A DNA stretch of 59,369 nucleotides from Cyclospora cayetanensis (taxonomy: Eukaryota > Apicomplexa > Conoidasida > Eucoccidiorida > Eimeriidae). Positions 12,150 to 22,967 of the stretch are shown piece after piece. Location of the stretch: the NCBI RefSeq assembly GCF_002999335.1, contig NW_020312163.1, positions 1 through 59,369 of the forward strand, in the 5' to 3' direction. The notes under the pieces were generated by a model that saw nothing but the letters and a program-made list of their open reading frames with translations, made no database searches and was not told where the DNA came from. Made by a program: the position numbers and the translations under genes. How positions within the stretch are numbered: the stretch's first letter is position 1; each line of letters opens with the position of its first letter.

Positions 12150-12482
12150 CTGACTCAAGATTAGAAAACAATTGATAAATTGGTTTGAGTCTTCGCACGC
12201 CTTATCTAGTGCAGAGTAGCCTTAGCTCTGGACTCAAGAGGACGCAATGTAGTGGGTGTGTGCTCTTGAGTCAATGCAGAACTACATGTGAATACTGGGA
12301 GTGCCTCGAGGGTGCAGCAACGCACACTGTAGCTGTCCCTCTTCTATCGTGTCTAGAATTATAAGGGGCGAGGGCGTGGTAGGGAGAAAGGTATTTTGAG
12401 GCGCATGCGAAAGCTTCCTATTTAGTTTGGGCTGAGTCAGAAGTTATGTCTTCTCCTACCAGCCCTAAGAAGGGAAGCTACA
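12150..12482 (+). repeat. Left LTR of the 12-14 kb element (LTR family copy 1)
   Basis: It shares with the other copies an upstream AT-rich block (TTGGTTTGAG...GTGCAGAGTA) and a central GAGTGC...GAGGGTGCAG...GTAGCTGTCCCTC block. It ends in GGGAAGCTACA at 12482. The CA terminus followed by GT and TGGTATCAC defines its right edge well; its left edge is uncertain. Confidence 0.6.
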
Positions 12483-12484
12483 GT

Positions 12485-12500
12485 TGGTATCACTTCATGG
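12485..12500 (+). other. Primer-binding-site-like sequence after LTR
   Basis: TGGTATCACTTCATGG begins two bases after the LTR terminus, the usual position of a retroelement primer-binding site complementary to a tRNA 3' end (which ends in CCA). The copy at 45 kb has TGGTATCAC at the same offset. TGGTATCA-type sites commonly match initiator methionine tRNA in other eukaryotes; the tRNA of this organism is not in the window, so the partner is inference. Confidence 0.55.
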
Positions 12501-14039
12501 TTCAATGCAGATGTTCCCCGCTTACCGACTTTCTGAGGCAGTGGGACTCCAGGTTTCTCCACAGCGACTTTCTGGTTTTGATCAAGTTATTCCGTATTTT
12601 ACTATTTGATTTCCTTCTTCCACCGTTCATGGGAATAGATACTGATGGTGGGATTACGCCTTTGGGGCGGTAGAGGCAGGCCCGCGAGCTAATCTGAGCG
12701 CAGCAGTTGCTTCATAGCTGGTAAAAGGCCATGAATCATCAGCCGAAAACGTGTCTATGGGGCGTAGATGAGGTCATGCAGACCAGCGTTTACCGCCTCC
12801 CTGCTCCAGACTGGGGAGTCCTTCGGTCCAGGCCTTTCCTGATTTTTGGGGGCCAGTGGACACCCTGTGTGGCAAAAGAATTCACAGAACACGCATCTAG
12901 TCTACGCTAATGCATCTGCGAAGCAGGAGTGAAATCTGCACGCTAGTATGATAAGCAGCTGCCGGCCGTGTGCTTTGAGCCTGGTGATTCCATTTCGGTG
13001 GATTGGCACACTGTACTAGATGCAGGTGACCAGACAGGGACGATTGCTGCCAGCTGGCTAGGAACGTGGGTTGCTTTTTCCAAACGACTGCACTACCTTA
13101 CTCCACCAATTTGCCTGGAAGTTGGGAACGCCAGAGAGCTACCAGCAGTGGATTCCTGAGGAAGTTCGAAGGTGCCCCAAAGTATGGGTGAACTTTGTTG
13201 CTAAGCCAAGTGAAGCGTACAGAGGTGCAGGGTCCTCAAGTTTCCGTGAAAGTGGTGATTTTTAAGCCTATGGAGAAACCCGGGACAAATTAAACAGGGG
13301 GTTTTACTAAAATAGTGTGGGAAACGCCAACCGCAGAGTTTGACAAAAGAGCGAATGCGGCCTTCTTGGATGAGCAAAAGCTGCGCTCTTTTTCGGCTCA
13401 AAAAACTTGTCCTCATAGACTACAATTACCGGGGAATGCGGATATCTCTACTTCAAATAATTATCTTTAGCTGCAAGCCTTGCTTGGGGAGTCCTTGGCT
13501 ACTAGTATTATGCACCATCAACATTCAGATTGAAGTTTAGGCACTCTCAGGTATGTGGTCTCCAAGGTCTTGCATACGCCTCGTTCGAACTTACAAATCG
13601 ACTCTATAATGCATGAGCTGACTGCATTGGCATGCACACATTGCCCTGTGAGGCGCGGAGGCATTGCTGCGCTAGTGAGCATTTTGATTCCCTTAACATA
13701 TTATACTTGCTTTCTATTGTCTCAGAGCAGGAGTCCCACACATGTTAGCGCTCAGAACGCCGCGAGCTAGCGCACCTCCGCCTACTTGTTCGGCAGGTCC
13801 TGTTCTTGTTGTTAGCCAGTGCTTCCCTCATATTTCTCTTTATGAGCTTCCACTCGCTTTGTTTTTTTCACTTGCATTGCGGTTCGCGGTTCTGCTGTTC
13901 CGGGGAGTGGCGATCGGAGGATAACTCCTTCGCTATTCCCTGCGCAGTTGATCTCGACGAACACGCATAAAACACGATGGCTTCTATTTCGAAATTGGGG
14001 AAAGATACAGCGGGCCAAGGTACATTAAGGCATCTTCCT

Positions 14040-14300
14040 CTACAGCTGCTACAGTTCATAAAGAGTTAGTAAACAGTTGAATGCCTGCTTAGTTTGTGTA
14101 TCTCATTTATAGCAAGGTGATGTTACCTCAACATCGTAAGGATCAGTGCAGGTTGCGTGTGCCCTAGATGCTGTATGCAGCTAGCTACAAATGCCTGGAG
14201 TGCGAGGAAGGTGCAGCAGCAAGCAGTATCCCATGTTGGATAGGGCGATGACTGGGAAATGGAGGAGCTTTTTTGGGAGAACACTCAAGAACTGTCTACT
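14040..14300 (+). repeat. Right LTR of the 12-14 kb element (LTR family copy 2)
   Basis: It contains GTGTATCTCATTTATAGCAA, matching the TATCTCATTTATTGCA block of other copies, and GGAGTGCGAGGAAGGTGCAGC, matching the GAGTGC/GGTGCAG core. It is followed by unique sequence leading into the 3' end of the convergent minus-strand gene at 14697. Confidence 0.5.
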
Positions 14301-14696
14301 ATGAATGTCTTGAGTCAAGTGTAAAGGGTCTCTCTGTAGTCACAGAGGGATCTTTGTATACCGGAATTACAGATAAAAAGTCCTCAGTCTACTGCTATTG
14401 GTACAGAACAGGGGATTTTTGCTGCTTCTTTGTGCTATTCATGCAGCTGACACGTGTTGCTGGTGCTTCTACTGCAGTTATATTTTGCTGCTGCCTCTGC
14501 AGTTGGTATGGCCATTGCAGCTACAAGAGAGGCCTCCAGAAGAGCCTATTTGCGGAATTCGTTGCTCAATACATACTCATGGGTGCTTTTGTTACGCTGC
14601 GTTGTAGTCCCGAGCTTTGGTTCTTCACCGGTGCAGCCTCCCGGTTTCGTGCTGCTGCGGCTTCTTTACTCCTCCTTACTGTTGATCCTGCTGAAC

Positions 14697-16120
14697 TTAG
14701 CCTTTGTAGATGTACAGTAGGTTGATGGATCTGACAACGATTCCCAGGGTTTCTGCGAAATTCACAAAGTGCCGTAGTGGCAGCTGGTACTCTGCATTGC
14801 TAATTAGTCCATCCAAGAGGAACTCGATGGCTTCCTCCCCCAGCCAGGCTCCCCCAAAGTTCGTCTCGCACATTTGGCGCAGAGCTGCAGCAACAACAAA
14901 AGTAGCGGAAAACATCAATTCACAACACAAAACTCGGTGAGGAGCGCCTATGGCAAGGCAGCCCACAGAGTAGTAACACAAGGAGGGAGCAGCAAGTGGG
15001 AAAGCGGTGGTGCACGCAAGCTGGTCCAGTAATCGCCAGCAACGGCAAGTGGGCAAGCCTTTGTAGCAGCAGATGTCTACCGGCGCGCGCATCAGGAAGC
15101 TCGGCAGTTAGCTCCCTCTCAGGCCCCTCCTGAGGCTGGAGGCCCATGAAGACTTCTGCAACGGCCTCCTGATTTCGCTGACAGTCCTCCACTAGCGAAA
15201 TGAAATTAGAACATGTCAAGGCTGCACGAATATCACAAAAATGGACGTGCTCGAGCTGATATTGCTGCCGTTTCGATTCCGTTGTTCGTAGAACCCGAGG
15301 GCGGCGTTTTGAGGGTTTTTGTGCTCACTAGATCCGTCTGATAGGGAATAAAAAAGCCGGTCCTCCACTTCTCTCTCATTGCGGCATTCCGTCCATGAGC
15401 AGAGGAATTCGACAGCTACAGAGAGCCCATCCAAGCTCAGCCCTGCATAGTGGTGGAAACAGCACGACATGTATTTGTGTATGTAGGAATGGCACAGTGA
15501 AAAGAATGGCCAGCACCAGCAAGAGCAGCACGAACAAGAACAGCAGCCTCAAAAGGCAGGAGTTTTACCTCACCAGTGCCTTGAGGGTCCCATTTCTTGA
15601 AAATAGATTGCAGCAGTAACGTGTGAACTCGATGGGGATGATCCAAAATTTGCTGCAGCAATTCCTTGTCCAGAGGCGGGCTGAGAGAACCAGCAACCCA
15701 TTTTGCCTCATCCTTGGCCTCTGATGGCGATTCATTTGCTGCAGGAGCTGCCGCTGGTAGTGTCGGTGCCGCTGAAGCATCTGCTTCTGCTCGTTGCGCT
15801 GATATAGAGGGTTCCGTTGCTGCTGCTGCTTGACTGTCAAGTGCCCTAGTGGTTTCCATATTGGAAGCAGCAGGAGGGGCCGCTGTAGGTGGGCTTCGCT
15901 TAGGCGTTCGTTCGCTTTTCGCCTTTGACGCTGTAGTGCCTTTGCTACTGCTGAGCCTGTGAGGCCTTGCAGCCGCTTTTGCCGCCTCGGTGTGGCGCTG
16001 ATAAGGCGTTCCTCCTGCTTCTTCTCTAGTTACATCAATGGATCCCTCTTCCGGCTGTTGCCGAAGGCATATGCACAAGCCACCTTCCTCTAAACAAGCA
16101 CTGTCCAAAAGATTTCCCAT
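14697..16120 (-). CDS. Probable N-myristoylated EF-hand-like protein, 319 aa
   Basis: Four exons join in phase: 15574-16120, 15329-15442, 15081-15191, 14697-14884 (960 nt, 319 residues). The start was placed at MGNLLDSACLEE because Gly2 plus the nearby Cys residues (positions 9, 17, 19) form a classic N-myristoylation/palmitoylation head. A more upstream in-frame GTG is not needed. Residues 30-150 are Ala/Ser/Lys-rich and look disordered. Near residue 175-185, FKKWDPQGTG followed by LSLDG resembles an EF-hand loop (D-x-Q-G-T-G), split by the first intron. The C-terminal 60 residues (GAWLGEEAIEFLLDGLI...) look helical. I recognise no named orthologue. Membrane association and calcium binding are inference; the loop lacks an obvious Glu at position 12. 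Its 3' end faces the decayed LTR element. Confidence 0.7.
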
Positions 16121-16199
16121 CCTCGGTACGGGCACCAAGGCATAGAATGGGGGACCTTGTCCAAAGAACGATTAGCCTCTAAAGAGGAATCCTAGTGCA

Positions 16200-18820
16200 G
16201 AAAAAGTTGTATTTGGGGGCAAGCTATATGCTTGGCAGACTTAGAAGGACGCGAGAGAGTCATACGACCACCCTTGGCTCTTACCGAGGGTAGAAGCTCT
16301 CTATCCCGCAGTTCCCGCAAAACTACAGTCGCAGTAGTTGCCTTCCGCTGGCTCGCTACGCAAAGTCCTACAGCCTCAACCCCGCTGCAGAGCGGCAAAT
16401 AGGAAGATCAGACCAGAGGCTCTTGAAAATTGCTGGTTGGGGGGTTGATCCGAAATGATGACACCGAGCGAAAACCCTCGCCATGAGGGACCGAGCCTCC
16501 AGATCCGGCCGGAAAGGGCGCAGTATCCTAAATCTCTCACACATAGCAACAAATAATAGTCCGAAAAAATGCGTTGTGCTCATGTGTTATTCGTTGAGCT
16601 GCATGCGACTCGACCCTGAACCCCCGAAACCTCTGTTGGAGCGCAGTCCACGGCGGCGTTCCCCTTCCGAAAACAGCCCAACCCACAAGAATAAGACCGA
16701 ATACCTTACGACTTCGTTTTAGCTCTCGATATATCCTTTTTAAAACCCATAGAAACGGATTTCCTGCACAGCAGCTCATTCCCTGTTTCCCCAAAACACC
16801 AAACCGTTCATCACCGCCGACAGCTCATAGCTTGCACGCCTAAACGCTTTGCATTGCTTCCACCGAAATCCCTGAACCGAGCAGTTATTTCCGCTTGAGA
16901 ACACTAGAGATTCAACGGGCACATAAATGCTCGGCACACATGAACTGTCGCTAACTCCTACGCTTACCTTTTGCGAATCATGGAGATTCCAAACGAGCGA
17001 ACCCGAGCCCTCTCGCAAACGTTCTGCAAGTTCCCACAGTATGACTTATTTTCGTTAAAACTACCACGAGGATTGCTCTAATGTACGCTAAAGATATCTC
17101 CGGTCCCTCGATCATCAACTGTTCGTTTTCCCGCCATTGATAAAACCTATTGTATTCTAGGGCTCAATATCTATTGCAGGAGTCTCATCTCCATAAGAAG
17201 CTCTTAGTTCTTTAATCTGGGACTCTGTGGCTATGGAAGTCACCATGTGCTATTTCTTACGGAGTTAACTGTATCTGCGGGCACTACAATAGCGAGGACC
17301 AATTATTTGTCAGCATACGCACGGAGGCAGGGCTGGCAAATGAAAGCGTGATTTGTACGCCATAATACTTTGATTTTTTTTCTGAAAGCTGGGGGCTGGG
17401 GCGCGCTGCTACGGTAATAACCTTTGCATTTGTGGTTTAAGAAACTCTGTAACAATGTGGGCAAGTCTGCACGTGTTTACCTTTTAGGGCTGACAATGTT
17501 TCCGACCAGGTGATAGACATAATGGCTGATAATCCGCTTGGCTCTGCATCTACTACCTGACTGTATGTGGCTCGCGCTTTTGGTTGCTAAGGGTTTGGGG
17601 TGCGATGGGACTCTTGCTGTAGAATAAGCTCCCTTTTCTGCTGGCACATGGCGCCATTGTGAAGAGGGTTTAAGGCGTAAAAGTGAAACCCTGAAATGTA
17701 ACCCACACAAAATTTCATGTACCCCTTTTATGACTGCAAATATAGGCAAGGTTCTCTGGCCTTACTCAGCTTTGCGTTTATGGCCGTTGTGCATCTGCTC
17801 GTTTAGTGGGACTCACCAACAGGAACTCACCAGGACAGGTGAAATATCTGGTACGAGTAAGACTGCAAATAAAACTTTGTTTTAGCCCCGTCCCGAATTT
17901 CTGAAAAAGTTTCACCCGTCAGGGAAAGTGTTCTTTTTCAGGCCTGTAAGTGGCTCAGTAGGCTGCCACCTTTGACGCCCACAAATGCGGCGTGGCTCTT
18001 CTACATACCATTCAGTGAAGCGCATACGTGAACCTCGGCATTTTGCACCAAGTTGTAGGTGCTAAGCCTACGCACAATACCTTCACTGCAAGGCAACGCT
18101 CTTTACGATGGCCTCTGGCACATTTAACACAGGCACTACGTAAGAAGCCTCGCAAGCAGAAAACCAACGAAAACTGAAGCACCAGACCATTATCCCTTCC
18201 AAGGAATACCTGCCCCCTCCCGCCACCCACTTTGCATCAAATCCAAAGGATCCCCGCTTAACGGGAAGCCTGTAAGCAAATGTGTGACAACTAGGTTTCA
18301 AGCCAACCCAACAATCGCACACAGTGGAATACCTGCTCCTTAGCGTAAAAAATCGCATCAGAGGCCCTGTATATTGCGAGCTAGATCTACCCCAGAGAGA
18401 GCACGATACACTGAAACCCTAAGCATACACACATGCGGAGCTATTCTCATTGCTGAAGAGAGGATTACAACGTGGAAAAAGCATAACAATCAAAGAATGC
18501 GGCAATCCATAGCCCAAATGGCCTGCATATGAGTTGTTAATCACGAGTGGGGGTTCTCGCAGTCTCGTAAAAGATACGTGAGGCCAAGAATCGCAGTATG
18601 GAAATGAAAGCCCACGGATTCTGGGTCCATCCGAAGCAGCCTTTCTAAGACTGACGTATCAATCGCTCGAAGTGCACACTCATCGTTCTGAACACCAAAT
18701 TTTAGCTACAACAAGCGGTATGTTGGGGATTTTTTGCTGGAGATTACTACAGACGTTCTGTGGTGTGACCGGTAAGGATGATGTATCGAAGCCCCACACA
18801 GTGCATGCACTGCCTGGGGC
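16200..18820. other. Intergenic, nothing recognisable
   Basis: Short frames only, no exon chain, repeats or RNA gene that I can support. Base composition is closer to AT-neutral than the CAG-rich gene regions. It presumably holds the upstream region of the EF-hand-like gene (start 16120) on its left. Confidence 0.5.
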
Positions 18821-18876
18821 CCCCTAGATGTTTCTGTGGGAAAACACCAAAGCATGAAATTGTCCTTCTGAAACCC

Positions 18877-19176
18877 TTAGCAGCAGGTGTAGTTTTGGCT
18901 GTTGCTCTTGGCTACGAGATCTGCCACGGATTTTGTTACTTCTGACGCTGATGCTCCAGCGGGCACCAGCGGCAGAAGTATTTCTCCCCTTTCGTGGCTT
19001 ATTTCCCAACCCCTAAACTCCCAATTTTCGATTGGACTGCCTCCATCGGGGCTGTTTAGCCGTATCGCGGCCTGTGAGCGGAGCCCTCCAAAGTAAGCTG
19101 CCGAGATAAGGCCCTTGCGCCTGCAGTGCAGGGTTAGCTGTGTGCAATCTATGGCCTCTTGCTGTGCAGGATTCAT
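18877..19176 (-). CDS. Hypothetical small protein, 99 aa
   Basis: An ATG-initiated frame (MNPAQQEAIDCTQLTLHCRR) runs 99 codons to a stop at 18877. It starts 165 bp from, and is divergent to, GAR1. Composition is balanced and without repeats, and the frame is longer than chance frames nearby, so it may be a real gene or first exon sharing a bidirectional promoter with GAR1. No signal peptide, membrane segment or family motif was recognised. Confidence 0.35.
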   Translation of the reverse strand: MNPAQQEAIDCTQLTLHCRRKGLISAAYFGGLRSQAAIRLNSPDGGSPIENWEFRGWEISHERGEILLPLVPAGASASEVTKSVADLVAKSNSQNYTCC

Positions 19177-19341
19177 GTTTCACGGTTCAAGGTCAATAGC
19201 AAAACTGCAATTCGTTTAGCTGCGGGAAAAGCACGCTGCAAGCCCGGCCGTCTCCCAGCGGCTGTACCTCCTGCAGCTGCTTTGCAAGTTGTTCATGTCG
19301 CATCACGCAACAAATGAACGCTGTCAATCATAATGCTGCAG

Positions 19342-21239
19342 ATGAGTAGCCGCGGAGGATTTCGCGGGGGATTTCGCGGGGGTAGAGGAGGCGGCCGTGG
19401 GGGATTCAGAGGCGGTAGAGGCGGGGGGGGCGCAGGTGAGAGCACAAGCCTAAACTCAAGCCTTTCTTCCTTGGGCACTTTGACGAGGATTCTTTGTTTA
19501 AGCACAGTGATTTGAAGGCGTCCGCACCGCAGGCAGCAGCACACGCGATGGCAACTTAGCCAACTTCTGCAGCAGCTCCAAAAGCAGTCGCAACTGGACT
19601 GTGGTATGGCCACTTTTGTTTGCTACAGGCTACAACCAGGGGCCGCCGGAGTCTATTGTTGGTGAGAAACTCAAGCATAGTGGCGTTCGGGGTTTCGGAA
19701 TCTGCAAAGCAATCAGTCTCTTAGTTTCTTTTTCTCCTACTGCCGAATTTGGGCGTAAGCTGTAGGTTTCTACTGTTGCCCACTAGCGCTGCCCGTGTAT
19801 ATACTGGAGCCTCGCCGACTAGTGGTCTGGGGTGTTTGCAGAGGCTGGAGAGGTGTTGCATGAGGCGGAGAGCTATTTGGTAGTCAAGGGTTTGCTGCAG
19901 CAGCAGGTATTAACGCCATTTTCCCGCCTTTTGCTTCGGTCCCTTTAGGCAGCATAATTGTGAACACCTCCAGTAGCGTCTCGTTCTTTCCCTATTCGTA
20001 TCGTCACTCTCATCACCCCCTATCTTCGCGGTGATCGTGATACTGCACTCGCTGAGCCTTCTTTCGTTGCCTTATTCTCTTCATAAAGGTCGGTGATGCA
20101 CCTTTCTGTGCGCGTTGACAAGGTTCCTTACTTCAACGGCCGAATCTTTTTGGAAAACAAACAGGAAATCGGCAAGGTCGATGAGATCTTGGGACCCATA
20201 AATCAAATGGTATGGAGAGCCCTAGCCCTTACCATTCCTTAGAGATTCCTGATCAAGGTTAAACCAAGATAGGCCACAGAGTCTGAGTTGTAAATATCAG
20301 AATTTGGGGAAGCGTCTAGGGAACATGGAATGCCTCTGTTGGTAAGGCAGAGGGTTCGAAATTCGGGGTTTGTGGTGCAGTACTTCTCTGTCAAGCTGAA
20401 CGACGGGATCAAAGCCTCTTCCATCAAGCCCACGACTAAAGTAACTCAAGCTCTAAGCGTTAGGGTTTTTTCTCCAAGAACTCTGCAGACTGTGCTCAGA
20501 AATAGAAATGTGGTGGTGGCATTGCTATTGTTTCTCACGGCGTTGTCGTTAGCCTCTGTGGATTGTGCTGTAAGGGTGGAAGTTGTGCTCCTGCCTTCGC
20601 TTTTTTAACGCAAATTCGCTGATCTTGCACTTGCCTATGGTGCAGTTTTTCGTAGACGTCAATCAGACGCTCCCTCTCTCACGGTTCCTTCCCAAACCAC
20701 CGATCGCGAAGACCCCAGGCGCAGGGAGCAAATCCGGTGAGGATGGATCCAGAGGAATCCGACACCCTTGCACCTCCTCCGAGTGCTTTTTGGGCGGAAT
20801 GCGAGTGCTTTCTGAGGCCAAAGAGCAGCCATGGCTCGGGGTTTGGGGATGTGTGATTTTAGGAGGCGGAGGACGAGGGGGCAGAGGTGGGGGCCCCTCC
20901 CGTGGAGGGCCCCGTGGTGGCCGTGGTGGTTTCAGAGGCGGTGGGGGTGGCTTTAGAGGCTCCCGGGGGGCTCCTCGTGGAGGTGGAGGTGGCTTCAGGT
21001 AATTTAATTGGCAGTACTGAGCTCTTTTAGGCTCCTTATGGGGAGTAGTTTGGTTTCTGCTGGCTAATTATTCGATAACGTGTCAAATGGACTGCTTCCT
21101 GATTGTCGGTTCGCTGTCTGTCGACTCACCGAAGTGCCACTGCTTGCAGTTTCCAGGTTGACTGCGGAGAAACTGCGGGCAAGTAAGGATTTGGACCTGT
21201 GTTTCTTTTCTCAGAGGCAGTAGAGGACGTGGACGTTAA
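19342..21239 (+). CDS. GAR1: H/ACA ribonucleoprotein complex subunit GAR1
   Basis: GAR1 binds Cbf5/dyskerin in nucleolar H/ACA snoRNPs and helps pseudouridylate rRNA. Eight exons: 19342-19435, 19629-19661, 19842-19906, 20123-20219 (true end 20209), 20381-20440, 20646-20736, 20863-20998, 21215-21239, giving 196 aa in frame. The first RGG/GAR domain is residues 1-32. The conserved core contains [56 protein letters not shown] and [10 protein letters not shown], matching the Gar1 beta-barrel. A second GAR domain of about 50 residues ends GSRGRGR-stop. An in-frame ATG at 19333 would add MLQ; I prefer MSSRGGF. The exon 3/4 border is the least certain: the 20121-22 AG acceptor gives phase 0, but a more upstream acceptor (20088) would add [11 protein letters not shown] if the donor differs. 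Identity is very secure. Confidence 0.95.
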
Positions 21240-21299
21240 CAGGCTGAACAATTGCAAGAGCAAAAACCACAGAAGCAGCTTTCGTTGCAATCTCGGTTG

Positions 21300-22900
21300 A
21301 AGCGAAAATAATGTGGTTTGGCCATGCGTGGTGCGCCGCCCGGGATAAGCCGAGGCTTTGCACGCCACGGATAAGGCCTCAAAGTGACATATTTGGGGGC
21401 AGTGGTATGCATACCTCACAGTTTAGGTGCTATGGCGAGGTACCTTTCAACACAAATTACTGGGCGCAACCAACGCAGTGGCGTCCCCCAGCTTTCTCCG
21501 TATTTCATGTATAAGGGCACCCGGGTTGGAGTTGGAGCTTCCTATACAGTAGGTTTGCAGCGACCAGTTCCTCACCGAATTATCCGTACTGCCTCTTTGT
21601 ATGCTTAAGGCTGCAAGACCAGATTTTAACGCTTCCTCTAAGGTCTTTCTAGGGAGAGAAACTTAACTCAGACCCAATACAAGCTTAATAGAAATTTCTC
21701 TAGTCAACCTTAATAGAAAGTTCTTCAGTCAAACTTGATAGAAAGTTCTTCAGTCAAACTTGATAGAAAGTTTTCTAGTTCTAGAAGGTCTTCGTCCCTC
21801 CCCTCCCCGCGACTCGCAACTTTTAGGCATTGCGGGTGAGGGGCAGCTAGGGCACGTCGGTGTAGCTGCACTCTGGAAGCGTTCCGAGATTTAACCGTTA
21901 GTTGCACCTGGCACTATAGCGCACATGCAGGCAAAATTGTGTCTACTTGTATCAAGCTAGCAAGACTCTACAATAAAGAAGACATACCGTACAAAGCGAG
22001 TAATCAGTTCTGTACTGTTAGTTGAATGTGACGAGTCTGGCGGAAAGTGTAGTTTTTGGCTAGCTCACTGCCCAGATAATTGTAAAAGCATACTATTGAC
22101 GACGCCACACTCAAATTATTGGGCATACCAGGGGAGCCCCACAGAATCGCCTGTCTGACAGGAGGCTTCTTTTCTTAGCACGATGCGTCAAGACTGCTGA
22201 TGCTGTAATTTCCTCTGCTGCGTACTACTACTGCATGCTGTAGTTGGGAGGGGCAACAAGTCCTACGGTAAGCGTTCATATGTAGCCACACTCAAGGTAT
22301 GGATGGAGAGGGGAACAACTCACGCGCACGGCGAAAAGCCGAGGGTCTTGTGCAACAGTGGGCAACTGAGCTGCGAAATCTTGTGTGCAAATAGTTCAAG
22401 ATAGAGGGCTTTGCATATAAACACACCATAGATCATGGGGTTGGATTTGGTGGTTGGATTGGGCATTCGACTGCAGACAAATCGAGAGAATGGTGGCACA
22501 CAGTAGGCACCAGGGGGCCCCCTAGGACTCAGGTAGCTGCATGCAAGACACAACTCCAAACTGTTTAGGGTTCGCTCGCCCTACATGGTTTTTTACTTTT
22601 TTGCGGCGTAGGGCATAATGGTCTTTGCGAAATAGGACTACGCAGGCGACTTGCACACTAGAGGTTGCCTCACACTGACAGGGGCACAACGACACCAGCA
22701 AGAGAATTAGCAGAAGGAACCGCTCCAGCACGTAAACTGCTTCTCTCTGTATCTACGTTTGCACAGTTTACTTTCTGTAAGGCTGAGGAACTCTTGATGG
22801 GACTGGCGCTGGTGGATGGGATAAAGAGCGAAGCTTCAGTGTTCGAGTGCAACAGGGCGTCCTAACCTTCCCCGCATTGCTGACAGCAGTATCACTTGCT
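21300..22900. other. Intergenic between GAR1 and RPN13
   Basis: No gene supported. A 25-bp tandem repeat lies at 21684-21783. A signal-peptide-like stretch on the minus strand (LERFLLLILLLVSLCPC, about 22731-22680) lacks an ATG and joins no visible exon. A GGGGGCCCCC palindrome lies at about 22513. Confidence 0.5.
21684..21783. repeat. Four-copy 25-bp tandem repeat
   Basis: Units begin at 21684, 21709, 21734 and 21759 with consensus CTTGATAGAAAGTTCTTCAG plus TCAAA. Units 2 and 3 differ at one base; outer units are more diverged, as expected for an unequal-exchange array. Confidence 0.9.
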
Positions 22901-22967
22901 GCCGCTTTCGCTGGAATTTTTACTGCTGCTCCATTTTCTGCGGTTTCTGCTGCTGCAGGTTGCGGCC

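Larger units (their letters stand above)
12150..14300 (+). mobile_element. Internally deleted LTR (Ty3/gypsy-type) retroelement
   Basis: Two diverged LTR-like repeats in the same orientation (about 12150-12482 and 14040-14300) flank 1.55 kb. Directly after the left one is a primer-binding-like site. At 12968-13270 the plus strand reads VCFEPGDSISVDWHTV and continues with patchy similarity to the segment after the integrase in the element at 38640-39060 (VFEPGQNILVDRQAL). In Ty3/gypsy integrases this C-terminal region carries a G-D-x-V-[LW]-V pattern. Protease, RT, RNase H and the integrase core are missing. Stops and frame breaks show that it is dead. Boundaries are approximate because the LTRs are badly decayed. 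Confidence 0.6.

Noticed and set aside
14273..14725. Plus-strand 150-codon frame
   Set aside because: It starts in the decayed right LTR and ends over the 3' exon of the minus-strand EF-hand-like gene; composition is Cys/Leu-rich noise.
20336..20368. tRNA-like stretch (TTGGTAAGGCAGAGGGTTCGAAATTC) in a GAR1 intron
   Set aside because: It has A-box- and B-box-like pieces but they are too close together, and no acceptor or anticodon stems can be paired around it.
22522..22731. Secreted-protein-like minus frame
   Set aside because: Hydrophobic start but GTG initiation, a stop just upstream, and no downstream exons of a surface-antigen pattern.
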